From Haloferax denitrificans ATCC 35960 (lineage in GTDB: Archaea; Halobacteriota; Halobacteria; Halobacteriales; Haloferacaceae), in NCBI RefSeq assembly GCF_000337795.1, contig NZ_AOLP01000009.1, positions 62,001 through 126,000 of the forward strand: a stretch of 64,000 nt of DNA. Reading direction: 5' to 3'. The position numbers and the translations under genes are program-made. A model generated the notes under the pieces. The model had not been told where the DNA came from. It ran no database searches and saw only the letters and a list, made by a program, of their open reading frames with translations. Shown here piece after piece: positions 12,408-19,431 of the stretch; the first letter of the stretch is position 1; the number at the start of each line of letters is the position of its first letter.

Positions 12408-12489
12408 CCGACCGACGCGTCGTCGCGTCCTCGCGTCGGCCGTCGCTCCCGGCGGTAGAACTTACCGCCCCGCGGACCCTCTGTTTCGT

Positions 12490-12879
12490 ATGGACGTACT
12501 CATCCCCATCGACGGTACCGACGCCAGCAAGCGCGCGCTCGACTTCGCCATCGAGATGGTCGTCGGGATGGGCGGGAGCCTCCACGTCGTCCACTACACG
12601 AACAACCAGACCGACGCGACGGAGGCCATCCTCGACGACGCGCGCGGCAGGCTCGAAGCGAGCGATGTCGGCGGCGAACCGGAACTCTCGACCCTCACGG
12701 TCGACGTGTGGACCGCCGACCGCGTCGGCGAGGAGATTCTCGACACCGTCGAGCGCGGCGGCTTCGACCACGTCGTCATGGGCCACCACGAAGACGGCAT
12801 CGTCGAGCGAACCGTCTTCGGGAGCGCCGCCGAGACGGTGCTTCGGGCCGAGGCCGTTCCGGTGACCATCGTTCCCTGA
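12490..12879 (+). CDS. UspA-domain universal stress protein
   Basis: Single-domain Usp of 129 residues that probably dimerises and may bind ATP. The N-terminal strand MDVLIPIDGTDASKRALDFA carries the family start, and the C-terminal segment HVVMGHHEDGIVERTVFGSA is the nucleotide-loop region (G-x2-G-x9-GS pattern; here GHHEDG spaced from GSAAE), followed by ETVLRAEAVPVTIVP. The ATG at 12490 follows a TATA-poor GC stretch. It converges with hef. A second Usp gene lies at 51,692. The physiological signal cannot be deduced. Confidence 0.88.
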   Translation: MDVLIPIDGTDASKRALDFAIEMVVGMGGSLHVVHYTNNQTDATEAILDDARGRLEASDVGGEPELSTLTVDVWTADRVGEEILDTVERGGFDHVVMGHHEDGIVERTVFGSAAETVLRAEAVPVTIVP

Positions 12880-12903
12880 CGCGCTCCGGGCGGTGACCGC
12901 GGC

Positions 12904-15477
12904 TCAGCGGTACTCCGAGCCGACGACCTCGCGGATTCGTTCCGCGGTGACTTGGCCGACGCCGCGGACCTCTCTGAGGTCGTCCTCGTTTGCGGTCATG
13001 ACCGCCTCGACGCTCCCGAACGCTTCGAGCAGGGTCCGCGCCGTGACCGGGCCGATGTCGGCGATGGCGGAGACGACGTACTCCTGTTGCTCGTCGAGCG
13101 TCTTCGCGCTCTTGCCGCCGTGGACGCTCACGGTGCGCTCGCGGTCCGTCTGCTCGCGGGTGGCGATGGTCGCCAGCATCTCCGCGGTGTCGTCTTCGTC
13201 CTCGGTGAAAAGCACGCTCACGTTGAAGTCGACCGCGACCGACGACAGCGCCCCGCGAATCGCGCCGGGGTGGATGTTGCGCTCCTCGTAGAGGCCGCGC
13301 CCCTCGATGACGAGAAGCGGCCGGGCGTAGTGGCGCGTGAGGTCTGCGACCTGCTCGAATATCGAGCGGTCGCCGCCCGTGAGCGTGTCGAGGAAGTCCG
13401 AGACGCTCTTTCGCTCGACCGCGACGCGGTCCGAGAGGACGTAGTCGCCGACCGCGAGCGTCTCCAGTCGGGTCGTCAGGTCCTCGCGCTTCGAGAGGGT
13501 GCGGGCGATGTTGGAGTCGAGTTCGCGCTGGTCGACGACGATTTCGACGGTCTCCTCGTCGTCGGTTCCCGCCGCGGCGACGGTGGCCGGGTCGTCCGCC
13601 TCGTCGCGCTCGGGGGAATCGCCGTCGCTGTCGTCGCGGTCGTCGCCCTCATCGCCCTTATCGCCCCCGTCGCCGTCGTCCGCCCGCGCCAACTCCTCGT
13701 CCGAGGGACCGAAGTCGGCGAGGCCGGACTGCCCGTCGGGGTCGGTCGCGGCGGCGGCCGCGGTCTCTCCGTTCGAGGCGGACGACCCGGCGGCCGACGC
13801 CTCGTTCGCACCGCCCTCGCTCGCGGCGTCAACCCCCTCGTTTCCGGTGGAACTCCCCGCGTCACCGGCGGAATTCCCGTCGTCTCCGGCGAACGCCGAG
13901 AGGTCGCGCTGGGAGGGGTCGAGTTCGGCTTCGAGGTCGTCGGCCGCGCCCTTGAGGTCCCGAAGCTCGTTTTGCATCGTCTTCTCGCGGCGGCGCGATA
14001 TCCAGAAGTACGCCTCGTCGCGAGTGTCCTCGGCGAGGAGGACGACCACGCGGCCGTCGGCCTGCCGGCCGGTCCGGCCCTTCCGCTGGATGGACCGAAT
14101 GGCCGTCGGCACGGGTTCGAAAAAGAGCACGAGGTCGACCTCGGGCACGTCGAGGCCCTCTTCCGCGACGGACGTCGAGACCAGCACCTCGAACTCGCCG
14201 TTTCGGAACTTGTCGAGGGTCTCCTGCTGTTCGTTCTGGGTCATCCCGTCGGAGCCCTCGCGGTCGCCCTGTCCGACGAACCGCCGGACCGAGAAGCTCT
14301 CCGAGAGGAACTCCGTGAGCGCCTCGGCCGTGTCGCGGGACTCGGTGAAGACGATGACGCGCTCGCCGTTCTGGATGCCGAGCGTCTCCGCGAGGAGGAT
14401 GCGCGTCTTCCTGAACTTCGGGTGGAGGCCGTCGAACGACTCGGCTTTCCGCATCGCCTCGCGGACCTTCGGCTCGGCGACGAGTCGCTGGCTCGCCTTC
14501 GACGCGCCCGACGACCGGGCGGCGTTGCGCTGGCGCTCGAAGTACCGCCGGACCGACTCGACCGACTGGGTCTCGACGAGTTCGACCGCCCGGCGGAGCT
14601 TCATCACCTCCGCGTGCGTGGACATCCCCTTGTAGCCCTCCGACTTGTCGGCGTTCATCAGCCGCTGGAGCTCCGCGCGCATCCGGTTGAGCTTCTTCTG
14701 GGAGATATCGGGCTTCGTCGACTTGGTGACGCCCAACTGCTTGAGCTTCTCCAGCCGGTCGGTGATGACCTCGTTGAGGGCGTCGCGTATCTCCAGAATC
14801 TCGTCGGGGAGCTGGATGCGGTTCCACTCGACGTCCGTGTCGTGGGTGTACTCCGACACGTCGGCGTCCTCCTCGGTCATCACCTCCACGTCGACGATAC
14901 CGAGGTTCTCACAGACTTCGAGGATGGCCTCCTCGTCGCCGCCGGGCGAGGCGCTCATCCCCGTGACGAGCGGGTCTTCGGCGTCGGCGTGGTAGCGCTC
15001 GGCGATGTAGACGTAGGCGTAGTCGCCGCTGGCGCGATGACACTCGTCGAAGGTGAGGTGCGTCACGTCCCGAAGCGAGATGCGGTTGCCGATGAGGTCG
15101 TTTTCGATGACCTGCGGCGTGGCGATGACGATTTGGGCGTCCTCCCAGAGCGCGGCCCGGTCGTCGGGCCGAACGTCGCCGGTGAAGACGACGATTTCGT
15201 CGTCCGGGACGGTCAGCGCCTCGCGGTAGAAGTCGGCGTGCTGTTGGACGAGCGGCTTCGTCGGCGCGAGAAACAGCGACTTCCCGCCCACGTCGTAGAG
15301 CCGCTGGGCCGTGACGAGCAGGCTGACGGTCGTCTTCCCGAGACCGGTGGGGAGACAGACCAGCGTGTGGCCGTTGCGCGCGGTACCGGCGAGGCGAATC
15401 TGATAGAGCCGCCGCTCGATGAACGACGGCGCGAGTAGCGGGTGGTCCACGTACGCAACGTCCTCAGAGGCCGACAT
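12904..15477 (-). CDS. hef: Hef helicase-nuclease (Hef/FANCM-type)
   Basis: Processes stalled forks; the archaeal counterpart of FANCM/XPF. The 857 residues comprise a SF2 helicase with Walker A PTGLGKTT (about residue 42-49), the DECH box TFDECHRASG (about 140), and motif VI (QRKGRTGR, about 460). An acidic low-complexity linker follows (about 530-640, rich in Asp/Gly/Ser), then an XPF-type nuclease with ERKSVSDF (about 700) and two C-terminal helix-hairpin-helix motifs (DIGPVTARTLLEAFGS and VRGVGQVTAERI). Hef is known in Haloferax volcanii as essential when the Holliday junction resolvase Hjc is absent. An ORB-like sequence is embedded in the linker (13831-13853). Confidence 0.97.
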   Translation of the reverse strand: MSASEDVAYVDHPLLAPSFIERRLYQIRLAGTARNGHTLVCLPTGLGKTTVSLLVTAQRLYDVGGKSLFLAPTKPLVQQHADFYREALTVPDDEIVVFTGDVRPDDRAALWEDAQIVIATPQVIENDLIGNRISLRDVTHLTFDECHRASGDYAYVYIAERYHADAEDPLVTGMSASPGGDEEAILEVCENLGIVDVEVMTEEDADVSEYTHDTDVEWNRIQLPDEILEIRDALNEVITDRLEKLKQLGVTKSTKPDISQKKLNRMRAELQRLMNADKSEGYKGMSTHAEVMKLRRAVELVETQSVESVRRYFERQRNAARSSGASKASQRLVAEPKVREAMRKAESFDGLHPKFRKTRILLAETLGIQNGERVIVFTESRDTAEALTEFLSESFSVRRFVGQGDREGSDGMTQNEQQETLDKFRNGEFEVLVSTSVAEEGLDVPEVDLVLFFEPVPTAIRSIQRKGRTGRQADGRVVVLLAEDTRDEAYFWISRRREKTMQNELRDLKGAADDLEAELDPSQRDLSAFAGDDGNSAGDAGSSTGNEGVDAASEGGANEASAAGSSASNGETAAAAATDPDGQSGLADFGPSDEELARADDGDGGDKGDEGDDRDDSDGDSPERDEADDPATVAAAGTDDEETVEIVVDQRELDSNIARTLSKREDLTTRLETLAVGDYVLSDRVAVERKSVSDFLDTLTGGDRSIFEQVADLTRHYARPLLVIEGRGLYEERNIHPGAIRGALSSVAVDFNVSVLFTEDEDDTAEMLATIATREQTDRERTVSVHGGKSAKTLDEQQEYVVSAIADIGPVTARTLLEAFGSVEAVMTANEDDLREVRGVGQVTAERIREVVGSEYR
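13831..13853 (-). promoter_or_regulatory. ORB-like sequence inside hef linker
   Basis: Minus-strand reading contains GTTCCACCGG directly followed by AAACGAGGGGGTT, which matches the origin recognition box pattern seen in oriC (TTCCAC..GAAAC.AAGGGGT) at nearly every position. It falls in the part of hef encoding the disordered linker, where codon constraint is low. A functional Orc1 site is inference. Confidence 0.45.
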
Positions 15478-15563
15478 CGGTGACGATTGCTCGCCCTCGC
15501 CGATAAGGGTTCGCAGAGCAGGGTGAAACTAAAGGAGTCCGCCGGAAGCGACCGCGGCGGTCG

Positions 15564-15677
15564 TTACCCAGCGCTGTCGGCGGTATCGAGGTCGGGGTCG
15601 TCTGGTCGCGCGGTCGGGAGCGACGCTCCGAGGAGCGACGCCCACTCGGCGACCTTCTCGTTGTGCGGATTGGACAT
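15564..15677 (-). CDS. Putative 37-residue protein
   Basis: Short ORF MSNPHNEKVAEWASLLGASL followed by a Pro/Asp-rich tail. Third codon positions are mostly C/G as in real genes here. A strong TATA-like element (TTATATACG on the minus strand, 15711-15719) sits about 35 nt upstream of its ATG. A Trp-containing amphipathic helix is predicted at residues 6-19; no metal-binding residues are present. It lies between oapC and hef on the same strand, with 86 nt to hef. I do not recognise the family; it could also be a leader peptide in the hef transcript. Confidence 0.5.
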   Translation of the reverse strand: MSNPHNEKVAEWASLLGASLPTARPDDPDLDTADSAG

Positions 15678-15710
15678 AGCGCTTCCCCAAGGAGATATAC
15701 TCTCAACTAT

Positions 15711-15719
15711 CGTATATAA
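15711..15719 (-). promoter_or_regulatory. TATA-like element upstream of small ORF/hef
   Basis: The minus strand reads TTATATACG, one of the best archaeal TATA matches in the window. A second AT stretch (GTATATCTC) lies 12 nt downstream. The position fits a transcript starting around 15685-15690, just upstream of the ATG at 15677. Confidence 0.5.
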
Positions 15720-15772
15720 CGGTTGTGCCGATTCGACGGATGGACTCGTACGAGCGAGACCGGGAGACCGTC

Positions 15773-15794
15773 GCTCCACCGGAAACAGTGGGGT
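15773..15794 (+). promoter_or_regulatory. ORB-like sequence between small ORF and oapC
   Basis: The plus strand reads GCTCCACCGG followed by AAACAGTGGGGT. Compared with the core origin ORB at 18642 (GCTCCACCCG then AAACAAAGGGGT), only three of 22 positions differ. It is intergenic, about 2.7 kb left of the origin core. Binding by Orc1 is inferred. Confidence 0.5.
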
Positions 15795-15822
15795 CGAGCG
15801 CGGTCGGCCGCGGGAGCCGCGG

Positions 15823-16833
15823 TCAGTCCTCGCTGTTGCCGGGACCCCACGAGTCCGGGACTTCGATGACGTACCGGCCGTCCTCGCGGAGCGAGATGAT
15901 GTACTCGCTTCGGTCGTACAGCTCCATGAGGTTGAGCTCGTACTGACCGGGATTGACGATTTTGATGCTCTCGAACTGGTCGTTGAGCTCCTCGCGGAGC
16001 TGGTCAAGGTCGGGTCGCTCGTCGGACGACGGCTCGATGACCGTGCCGTCGGCGTCCGTGGGCGCGGCGTCCGCGGGCTGGCCGGCCGCCGCGTCGGGGG
16101 CAGGAGGCACGTCGGGGTCCGAAGGCGCTTCCGACGGCGTCTCCGCCGCCGAACCGCGTCGGTTCGCATCGGCCGCGGCGAGTTCCTCCGGCGTGACGAT
16201 GTCGCTTCGGGCGCTCTTCTGGGAGTTGTCCTCGTCCGTCTCGCGCGCGTTGATTGTACTGGGGTCTCGATTCGAGGGCGATGACGAACGCGGCGAGCTA
16301 TCGGACTGACCCGCCGCGGGCTCCCCTCGGGGTTCGTTCCGCGACGCCGGTGGCTCTTGGGGGTCTGCCCCCGGCGACTCGCCGGGCGCCGACGGCCACT
16401 CACCCCACCCGCGGGGGTCGGGTTCGGGTCCGCTCCCCGTGTCGGCCGCGTCACCCGCGTCGCTCGACCCGGTCGCCTCGGTCGGCGACGGCTCGCTTCG
16501 GGTCGAACCCGCGGCGTCGCCGGTCTCGGTTCGCTGTGGGGCGTCGGCGTTCGCGTTCGCCCAGTCGCTGACGGTCATCGACTCCTCGTCGGTCGAGTCG
16601 GGATGGGACTGTTGCTGTGCGCGGTCTCGGACGGCGTCGGCCGCCGAGGAGGTCAGGTCCCGCGTTCCGGCGCCGCCCGCCGACGGCGTGTTATCGCTTG
16701 CGCTCGCGGGAGCGCTCCCGCTCGACGCGGGCTTGAACTGAAACTTGTTGCCGCCGCAGTTCGGGCACCCCGAAAGCATCTCCTTCGAGCCGTCGGGGAA
16801 CACCTTACCGCACGTGGTGCATTGATGTGGCAT
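15823..16833 (-). CDS. oapC: Origin-associated zinc-ribbon protein OapC
   Basis: Third gene of the origin-linked oap operon. The N-terminus MPHQCTTCGKVF...CPNCGG is a four-cysteine zinc ribbon (two CxxC pairs at about residues 5-8 and 22-25) characteristic of the OapC/ArvC family. A roughly 210-residue low-complexity stretch rich in Ser, Asp, Pro and Ala follows, then a conserved C-terminal domain of about 85 residues (RPDLDQLREELNDQFESIKI... YELNLMELYDRSEYIISL). Total length is 336. The zinc ribbon suggests nucleic-acid or protein binding. The family is tied to the small GTPase two genes upstream. Spacing from oapB is about 48 nt. Confidence 0.85.
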   Translation of the reverse strand: MPHQCTTCGKVFPDGSKEMLSGCPNCGGNKFQFKPASSGSAPASASDNTPSAGGAGTRDLTSSAADAVRDRAQQQSHPDSTDEESMTVSDWANANADAPQRTETGDAAGSTRSEPSPTEATGSSDAGDAADTGSGPEPDPRGWGEWPSAPGESPGADPQEPPASRNEPRGEPAAGQSDSSPRSSSPSNRDPSTINARETDEDNSQKSARSDIVTPEELAAADANRRGSAAETPSEAPSDPDVPPAPDAAAGQPADAAPTDADGTVIEPSSDERPDLDQLREELNDQFESIKIVNPGQYELNLMELYDRSEYIISLREDGRYVIEVPDSWGPGNSED

Positions 16834-16881
16834 TGGTGGATGGTAGCGCCGGATGGCGCGTGAGGGCGTTCGTGGGACCCC

Positions 16882-17274
16882 CTATTTTCGGGAGACGAGC
16901 GCGCTGATGAGGTTCTCGTCCTTGTGGAGCGTCTGAATCTGGTTCGCGGGACCGATGACCGTGAGCTTCTGGGTCGACTGTCGGCCCATGAGCCGGTCGA
17001 GGAAGCTCTGGTCTGCGGTCTGCGAGCGCGGATACGTCTCGATTTCGATACCGTTGAACTCGTCGGGGCTTATCTCGGCCATCGTGACCTCGATGAGCTT
17101 CGACTCCTCGTCGGGCGAGAGGCCCTCTTCGAGGATGACGATGTTGCCGTCGCGGACGCCGTCGAGGATGAGCCGAATCTTCTCCATGCTCGTGAGATTT
17201 GCCATCCGATTCCCGCTGAAGAGGTCTATCTGGACCCCGTCGGTGCCGTTGTCGGAGGCGGTTGCTTCAGGCAT
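16882..17274 (-). CDS. oapB: Origin-associated protein OapB (DUF2073)
   Basis: 130-residue OapB/ArvB (DUF2073) family protein. The core DGVQIDLFSGNRMANLTSME begins the conserved domain, then a helix (KIRLILDGVRDGNIVILEEG) and alternating strands and helices ending in TQKLTVIGPANQIQTLHKDE. This is reminiscent of a KH-like or ferredoxin-like alpha-beta fold, but no function is assigned. It starts 6 nt after the GTPase stop, so the pair should be co-translated. The conserved order GTPase-OapB-OapC beside orc1 suggests that the three proteins work together. Confidence 0.88.
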   Translation of the reverse strand: MPEATASDNGTDGVQIDLFSGNRMANLTSMEKIRLILDGVRDGNIVILEEGLSPDEESKLIEVTMAEISPDEFNGIEIETYPRSQTADQSFLDRLMGRQSTQKLTVIGPANQIQTLHKDENLISALVSRK

Positions 17275-17280
17275 GGTGAA

Positions 17281-17922
17281 TCACGCGAAGTACTCCGCGA
17301 TTTTGGCGTACACTTCGTCCATGTTCTCCCCTTCGAGCGCTGACAACTCGACTGTTTCGTGCTGGGGGTACGCGTTCGCGATGCGCTCGACGTTCGCCTC
17401 TTCGAGGTCGATCTTGTTCGCGAAGATGAGCACGGGCAGGTCCTGGCTCTCGATGATGCCGATGAGCATCGTGTTGACCTGCGAAATCGGGTCTTTCGTA
17501 CTGTCGAGCACGTAGATGACGCCGTCGACGTCCTCGCGGAGCCAGTGCATGGCCTCGGCGACGCCCTCGGTCGCCTCGCGGGACCGGCGGACGGCGTCGT
17601 CCTTCTCCATGTCGTGTTCGAGGAACTCCTTGTAATCGACTTTCGTCGTGACACCCGGCGTGTCGACGATGTCGATGGTGACTTTCTTGCCGTTCCGCTC
17701 GATTTCGACGTTCTCCTTCCGCCTGGCGCGGCGAGTCTCGTGAGGGATGTGGCTCTCGGGACCGATGGCGTCACCGGTCCAGTCACGGGCGATACGGTTT
17801 GCGAGAGTCGTCTTCCCGGCGTTGGGCGGGCCATATATACCGATCCGCTTCGGCTCGCTCTCCGAAAAGAGCCGGTCGACGACTCGTGAGATGCTGTCTC
17901 TTAAATCTGTGAGCAGTCCCAT
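17281..17922 (-). CDS. oapA: Era-like small GTPase OapA (ArvA)
   Basis: GTP-binding protein of 213 residues. I chose the ATG at 17922 (MGLLTDLRDSISRVVDRLF) rather than an upstream one, because a Shine-Dalgarno GGGAGG precedes it and an amphipathic helix starts there. G1 is GPPNAGKTT (about 30-38), G3 is DTPGVT (about 85), G4 is NKID (about 168) and G5 is SALEGE (about 195), so all nucleotide-binding elements are intact. The basic N-terminal helix may attach to membrane. From memory, the H. volcanii homologue drives extracellular vesicle formation and was renamed ArvA. It heads the oapABC operon, transcribed away from oriC. Confidence 0.93.
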   Translation of the reverse strand: MGLLTDLRDSISRVVDRLFSESEPKRIGIYGPPNAGKTTLANRIARDWTGDAIGPESHIPHETRRARRKENVEIERNGKKVTIDIVDTPGVTTKVDYKEFLEHDMEKDDAVRRSREATEGVAEAMHWLREDVDGVIYVLDSTKDPISQVNTMLIGIIESQDLPVLIFANKIDLEEANVERIANAYPQHETVELSALEGENMDEVYAKIAEYFA

Positions 17923-17928
17923 CCTGGG

Positions 17929-17934
17929 CCTCCC
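17929..17934 (-). promoter_or_regulatory. Shine-Dalgarno site of oapA
   Basis: The minus strand reads GGGAGG with six bases before the ATG at 17922, inside a second GGGAGGTGC repeat just upstream. This is unusual in a window dominated by leaderless starts. It decides in favour of the 17922 start over the one at 17976. Confidence 0.6.
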
Positions 17935-18153
17935 GCACCTCCCGAACGCGTCGTGGAGGGCGTATGGAGGTATCACCCAACCGGACTCACTTAAGCACTA
18001 CGTCAGACACCAGTCACGTGGGAGACAAGACGACAGAAAGGAACGGCGAAACGGCGGCCGACTCGGCGAGCCGGCATCGAGCGGAGGAGATTCGGCCTGC
18101 GGACGTCCGGTTGCGGCGTGTCGAACGGTCGACGTGAAACCGGGCGACGTCGG

Positions 18154-18179
18154 GGTCGGAGTTGTAGGTCGGAGTTGTA
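18154..18179 (+). repeat. 13-bp perfect tandem repeat in origin region
   Basis: GGTCGGAGTTGTA occurs twice in direct succession (18154-18166 and 18167-18179), left of the ORB cluster. No role is known; it could be a binding site pair or slippage product. Confidence 0.8.
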
Positions 18180-18445
18180 GTTTTGTGGTAACTGTTACTT
18201 CGGGCGTACACGTGCGTCCCCCGAACCAACGGGATGAGCGTCATCTGCATCGTTCTCCAGTGAATCCCGAACGTTCTCCGGCGAACCTCACACGGTGCCG
18301 GACGGCATTCGTGAAACGCGAACAGCGTTCGCGAAGCCACTGAATCAGTTCGACTCGGAATGACCGCACGCCGGGAGTCGCAGACGCGACACGGCGTTGG
18401 GGGGGGTTCCGACGGACGCGAAACACTCTACCCGGTAACACCCCC

Positions 18446-18467
18446 ACCCCTTCGTTTCGGGTGGAAC
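18446..18467 (-). promoter_or_regulatory. Origin recognition box, left inverted copy
   Basis: The minus strand reads GTTCCACCCG followed by AAACGAAGGGGT, then a G-string (GGGGGTG) on the same strand, as in typical haloarchaeal ORBs. It is oriented opposite to the ORBs on the right side of the AT-rich stretch. Confidence 0.9.
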
Positions 18468-18471
18468 GGCT

Positions 18472-18490
18472 CGAAGGGGTGGGTGGGGGG
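18472..18490 (+). repeat. G-rich block beside left ORB
   Basis: CGAAGGGGTGGGTGGGGGG on the plus strand resembles an ORB right half (CGAAGGGGT) plus a long G-string. With runs of four, three and six G it could form a G-quadruplex. It directly borders the AT-rich stretch. Confidence 0.7.
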
Positions 18491-18511
18491 AGACCGCTAG
18501 ACGGCGGTGAG

Positions 18512-18595
18512 ACGTTAATTGAATCCTAGGTGTGGGTAATAATATAGTATTTCTCTCTACTACGGATATGGTACGGATACATTTGTGATAAAACC
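18512..18595. other. AT-rich duplex-unwinding element
   Basis: About 84 bp with roughly two-thirds A+T, in a region otherwise very G+C rich, between the inverted ORBs. It includes AATAATATAGTATTTC and a direct repeat of TACGGATA (18561-18568 and 18572-18579). This is the probable site of initial strand opening by Orc1. Confidence 0.85.
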
Positions 18596-18641
18596 ACCCC
18601 TTTTTCAAGAATCGCCGAGACCCCCTCCCCACCGATTCACG

Positions 18642-18663
18642 GCTCCACCCGAAACAAAGGGGT
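18642..18663 (+). promoter_or_regulatory. Origin recognition box, right copy 1
   Basis: Plus strand GCTCCACCCG followed by AAACAAAGGGGT and a G-string (GTGGGG). It is the first ORB to the right of the AT-rich element and is inverted relative to the 18446 copy. Confidence 0.9.
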
Positions 18664-18717
18664 GTGGGGCAATCGACACCCAGGCGTTTCCCGTCGAACT
18701 GGAGAACCACCACTTAA

Positions 18718-18739
18718 TTGCACAGGAAACCGAGGGGTT
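18718..18739 (+). promoter_or_regulatory. Degenerate origin recognition box, right copy 2
   Basis: TTGCACAGGAAAC followed by CGAGGGGTT. The right half matches the other ORBs well and the left half is diverged. Spacing from the neighbouring ORBs is about 76-79 bp on both sides, roughly seven helical turns. Confidence 0.7.
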
Positions 18740-18796
18740 AGACAGCGACGAGAACCGTTCTATCTCCCGATTTTTCGAAAAGCGCGTTTCCGGCGT

Positions 18797-18818
18797 CTCC
18801 ACTCGAAACAGAGGGGTT
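18797..18818 (+). promoter_or_regulatory. Origin recognition box, right copy 3
   Basis: CTCCACTCGAAAC followed by AGAGGGGTT, plus orientation, a strong match to the consensus. No long G-string follows (TCGACCC instead). Confidence 0.88.
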
Positions 18819-18984
18819 CGACCCACCGATTTTTCTCGTCGGACGCCACCCACACGCTGAGTTCCACTCTGACTGCCTCCGATTGTCGGTTCGCGTGGAC
18901 CGCAGACTCGACTCGGAACCGTCGGTCGTCAGAGCCGAGAACAACTCTGACGGCTCGACCCGTCTCGACTTGGTGCGACTCGGC

Positions 18985-19060
18985 GCGTCTTTGTTCGACC
19001 CGCCGTGGTTCGTTCGACTAGTGCGTCTTTCGTTCGTCTCGTTCGACCCGCCGTAGTTCG
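18985..19060 (+). repeat. Imperfect direct repeat in origin-orc1 spacer
   Basis: GCGTCTTT...GTTCGACCCGCCGT(G/A)GTTCG occurs twice (18985-19012 and 19023-19060), the second copy with a 10-nt insertion (CGTTCGTCT region). The shared 3' portion TTCGACCCGCCG is identical. Function unknown. Confidence 0.7.
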
Positions 19061-19402
19061 AGAAGGTTCTCGATTCGATGACCAACCTCACCCACATGTC
19101 TCCTTCGTCCGGTCGCTCGGCGACTCCGCAACTGAGCGTTCGTCTATTCGCTTCTCGGTCAACCGACGGACGCCCACTTACTACAGCCGTCGCGTCCGAC
19201 GATATCGCGACTGTTCGTGTTGAAACGGTCCCGACCCCCCGAGTTCCGGTCGAACGACGGCAGACGAGTCGGAGAAGTAAGATTTTTGTACCGACTGTTC
19301 GTTTGGTTCCTTTGCATCATCTGGAATCGCCTTCTTCGGCGTGGTGTGAAAATGCCGACTATCTCCGGCTTCACACACCCTATGCGCCGGTTTGGGGCGG
19401 CA

Positions 19403-19425
19403 ATTCCACTTGAAACAAAGGGGTA
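19403..19425 (+). promoter_or_regulatory. Origin recognition box at the orc1 start
   Basis: ATTCCACTTGAAAC followed by AAAGGGGTA ends six bases before the orc1 ATG at 19432. Because haloarchaeal transcripts usually start at or just before the ATG, this ORB occupies the core promoter or initiation region. It is a likely site for Orc1 to repress its own gene (inference). Confidence 0.85.
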
Positions 19426-19431
19426 TTCACG

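Larger units (their letters stand above)
17923..19431. other. oriC1: Replication origin oriC1 (non-coding)
   Basis: About 1.5 kb without a credible gene, between oapA (leftward) and orc1 (rightward). It contains a minus-oriented ORB (18446), a G-rich block (18472-18490), an A+T-rich stretch (18512-18595), three plus-oriented ORB matches (18642, 18718, 18797) and one ORB at the orc1 start (19403). Inverted ORBs around an AT-rich unwinding element next to an orc1/cdc6 gene is the defining arrangement of haloarchaeal oriC1. The left part (17980-18420) and right part (18860-19400) contain short direct repeats but no recognisable protein or RNA gene. Confidence 0.92.

Noticed and set aside
15518-15540. 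Degenerate ORB-like GTGAAACTAAAGGAGTCC upstream of hef
   Set aside because: The right half has an extra base and no GGGG run, and the left half lacks TCCA. It is too weak to count among the scattered sites.
18014-18340. 108-codon minus-strand frame in the origin left part
   Set aside because: Codon bias is wrong (few C/G-ending positions), composition is Arg/Ser-rich, no promoter is positioned for it, and it overlaps the tandem repeat of the origin region.
18738-19097. 119-codon minus-strand frame across ORB copy 3
   Set aside because: It crosses an ORB and the direct repeat, and its translated sequence is rich in Thr/Ser/Arg without a recognisable domain.
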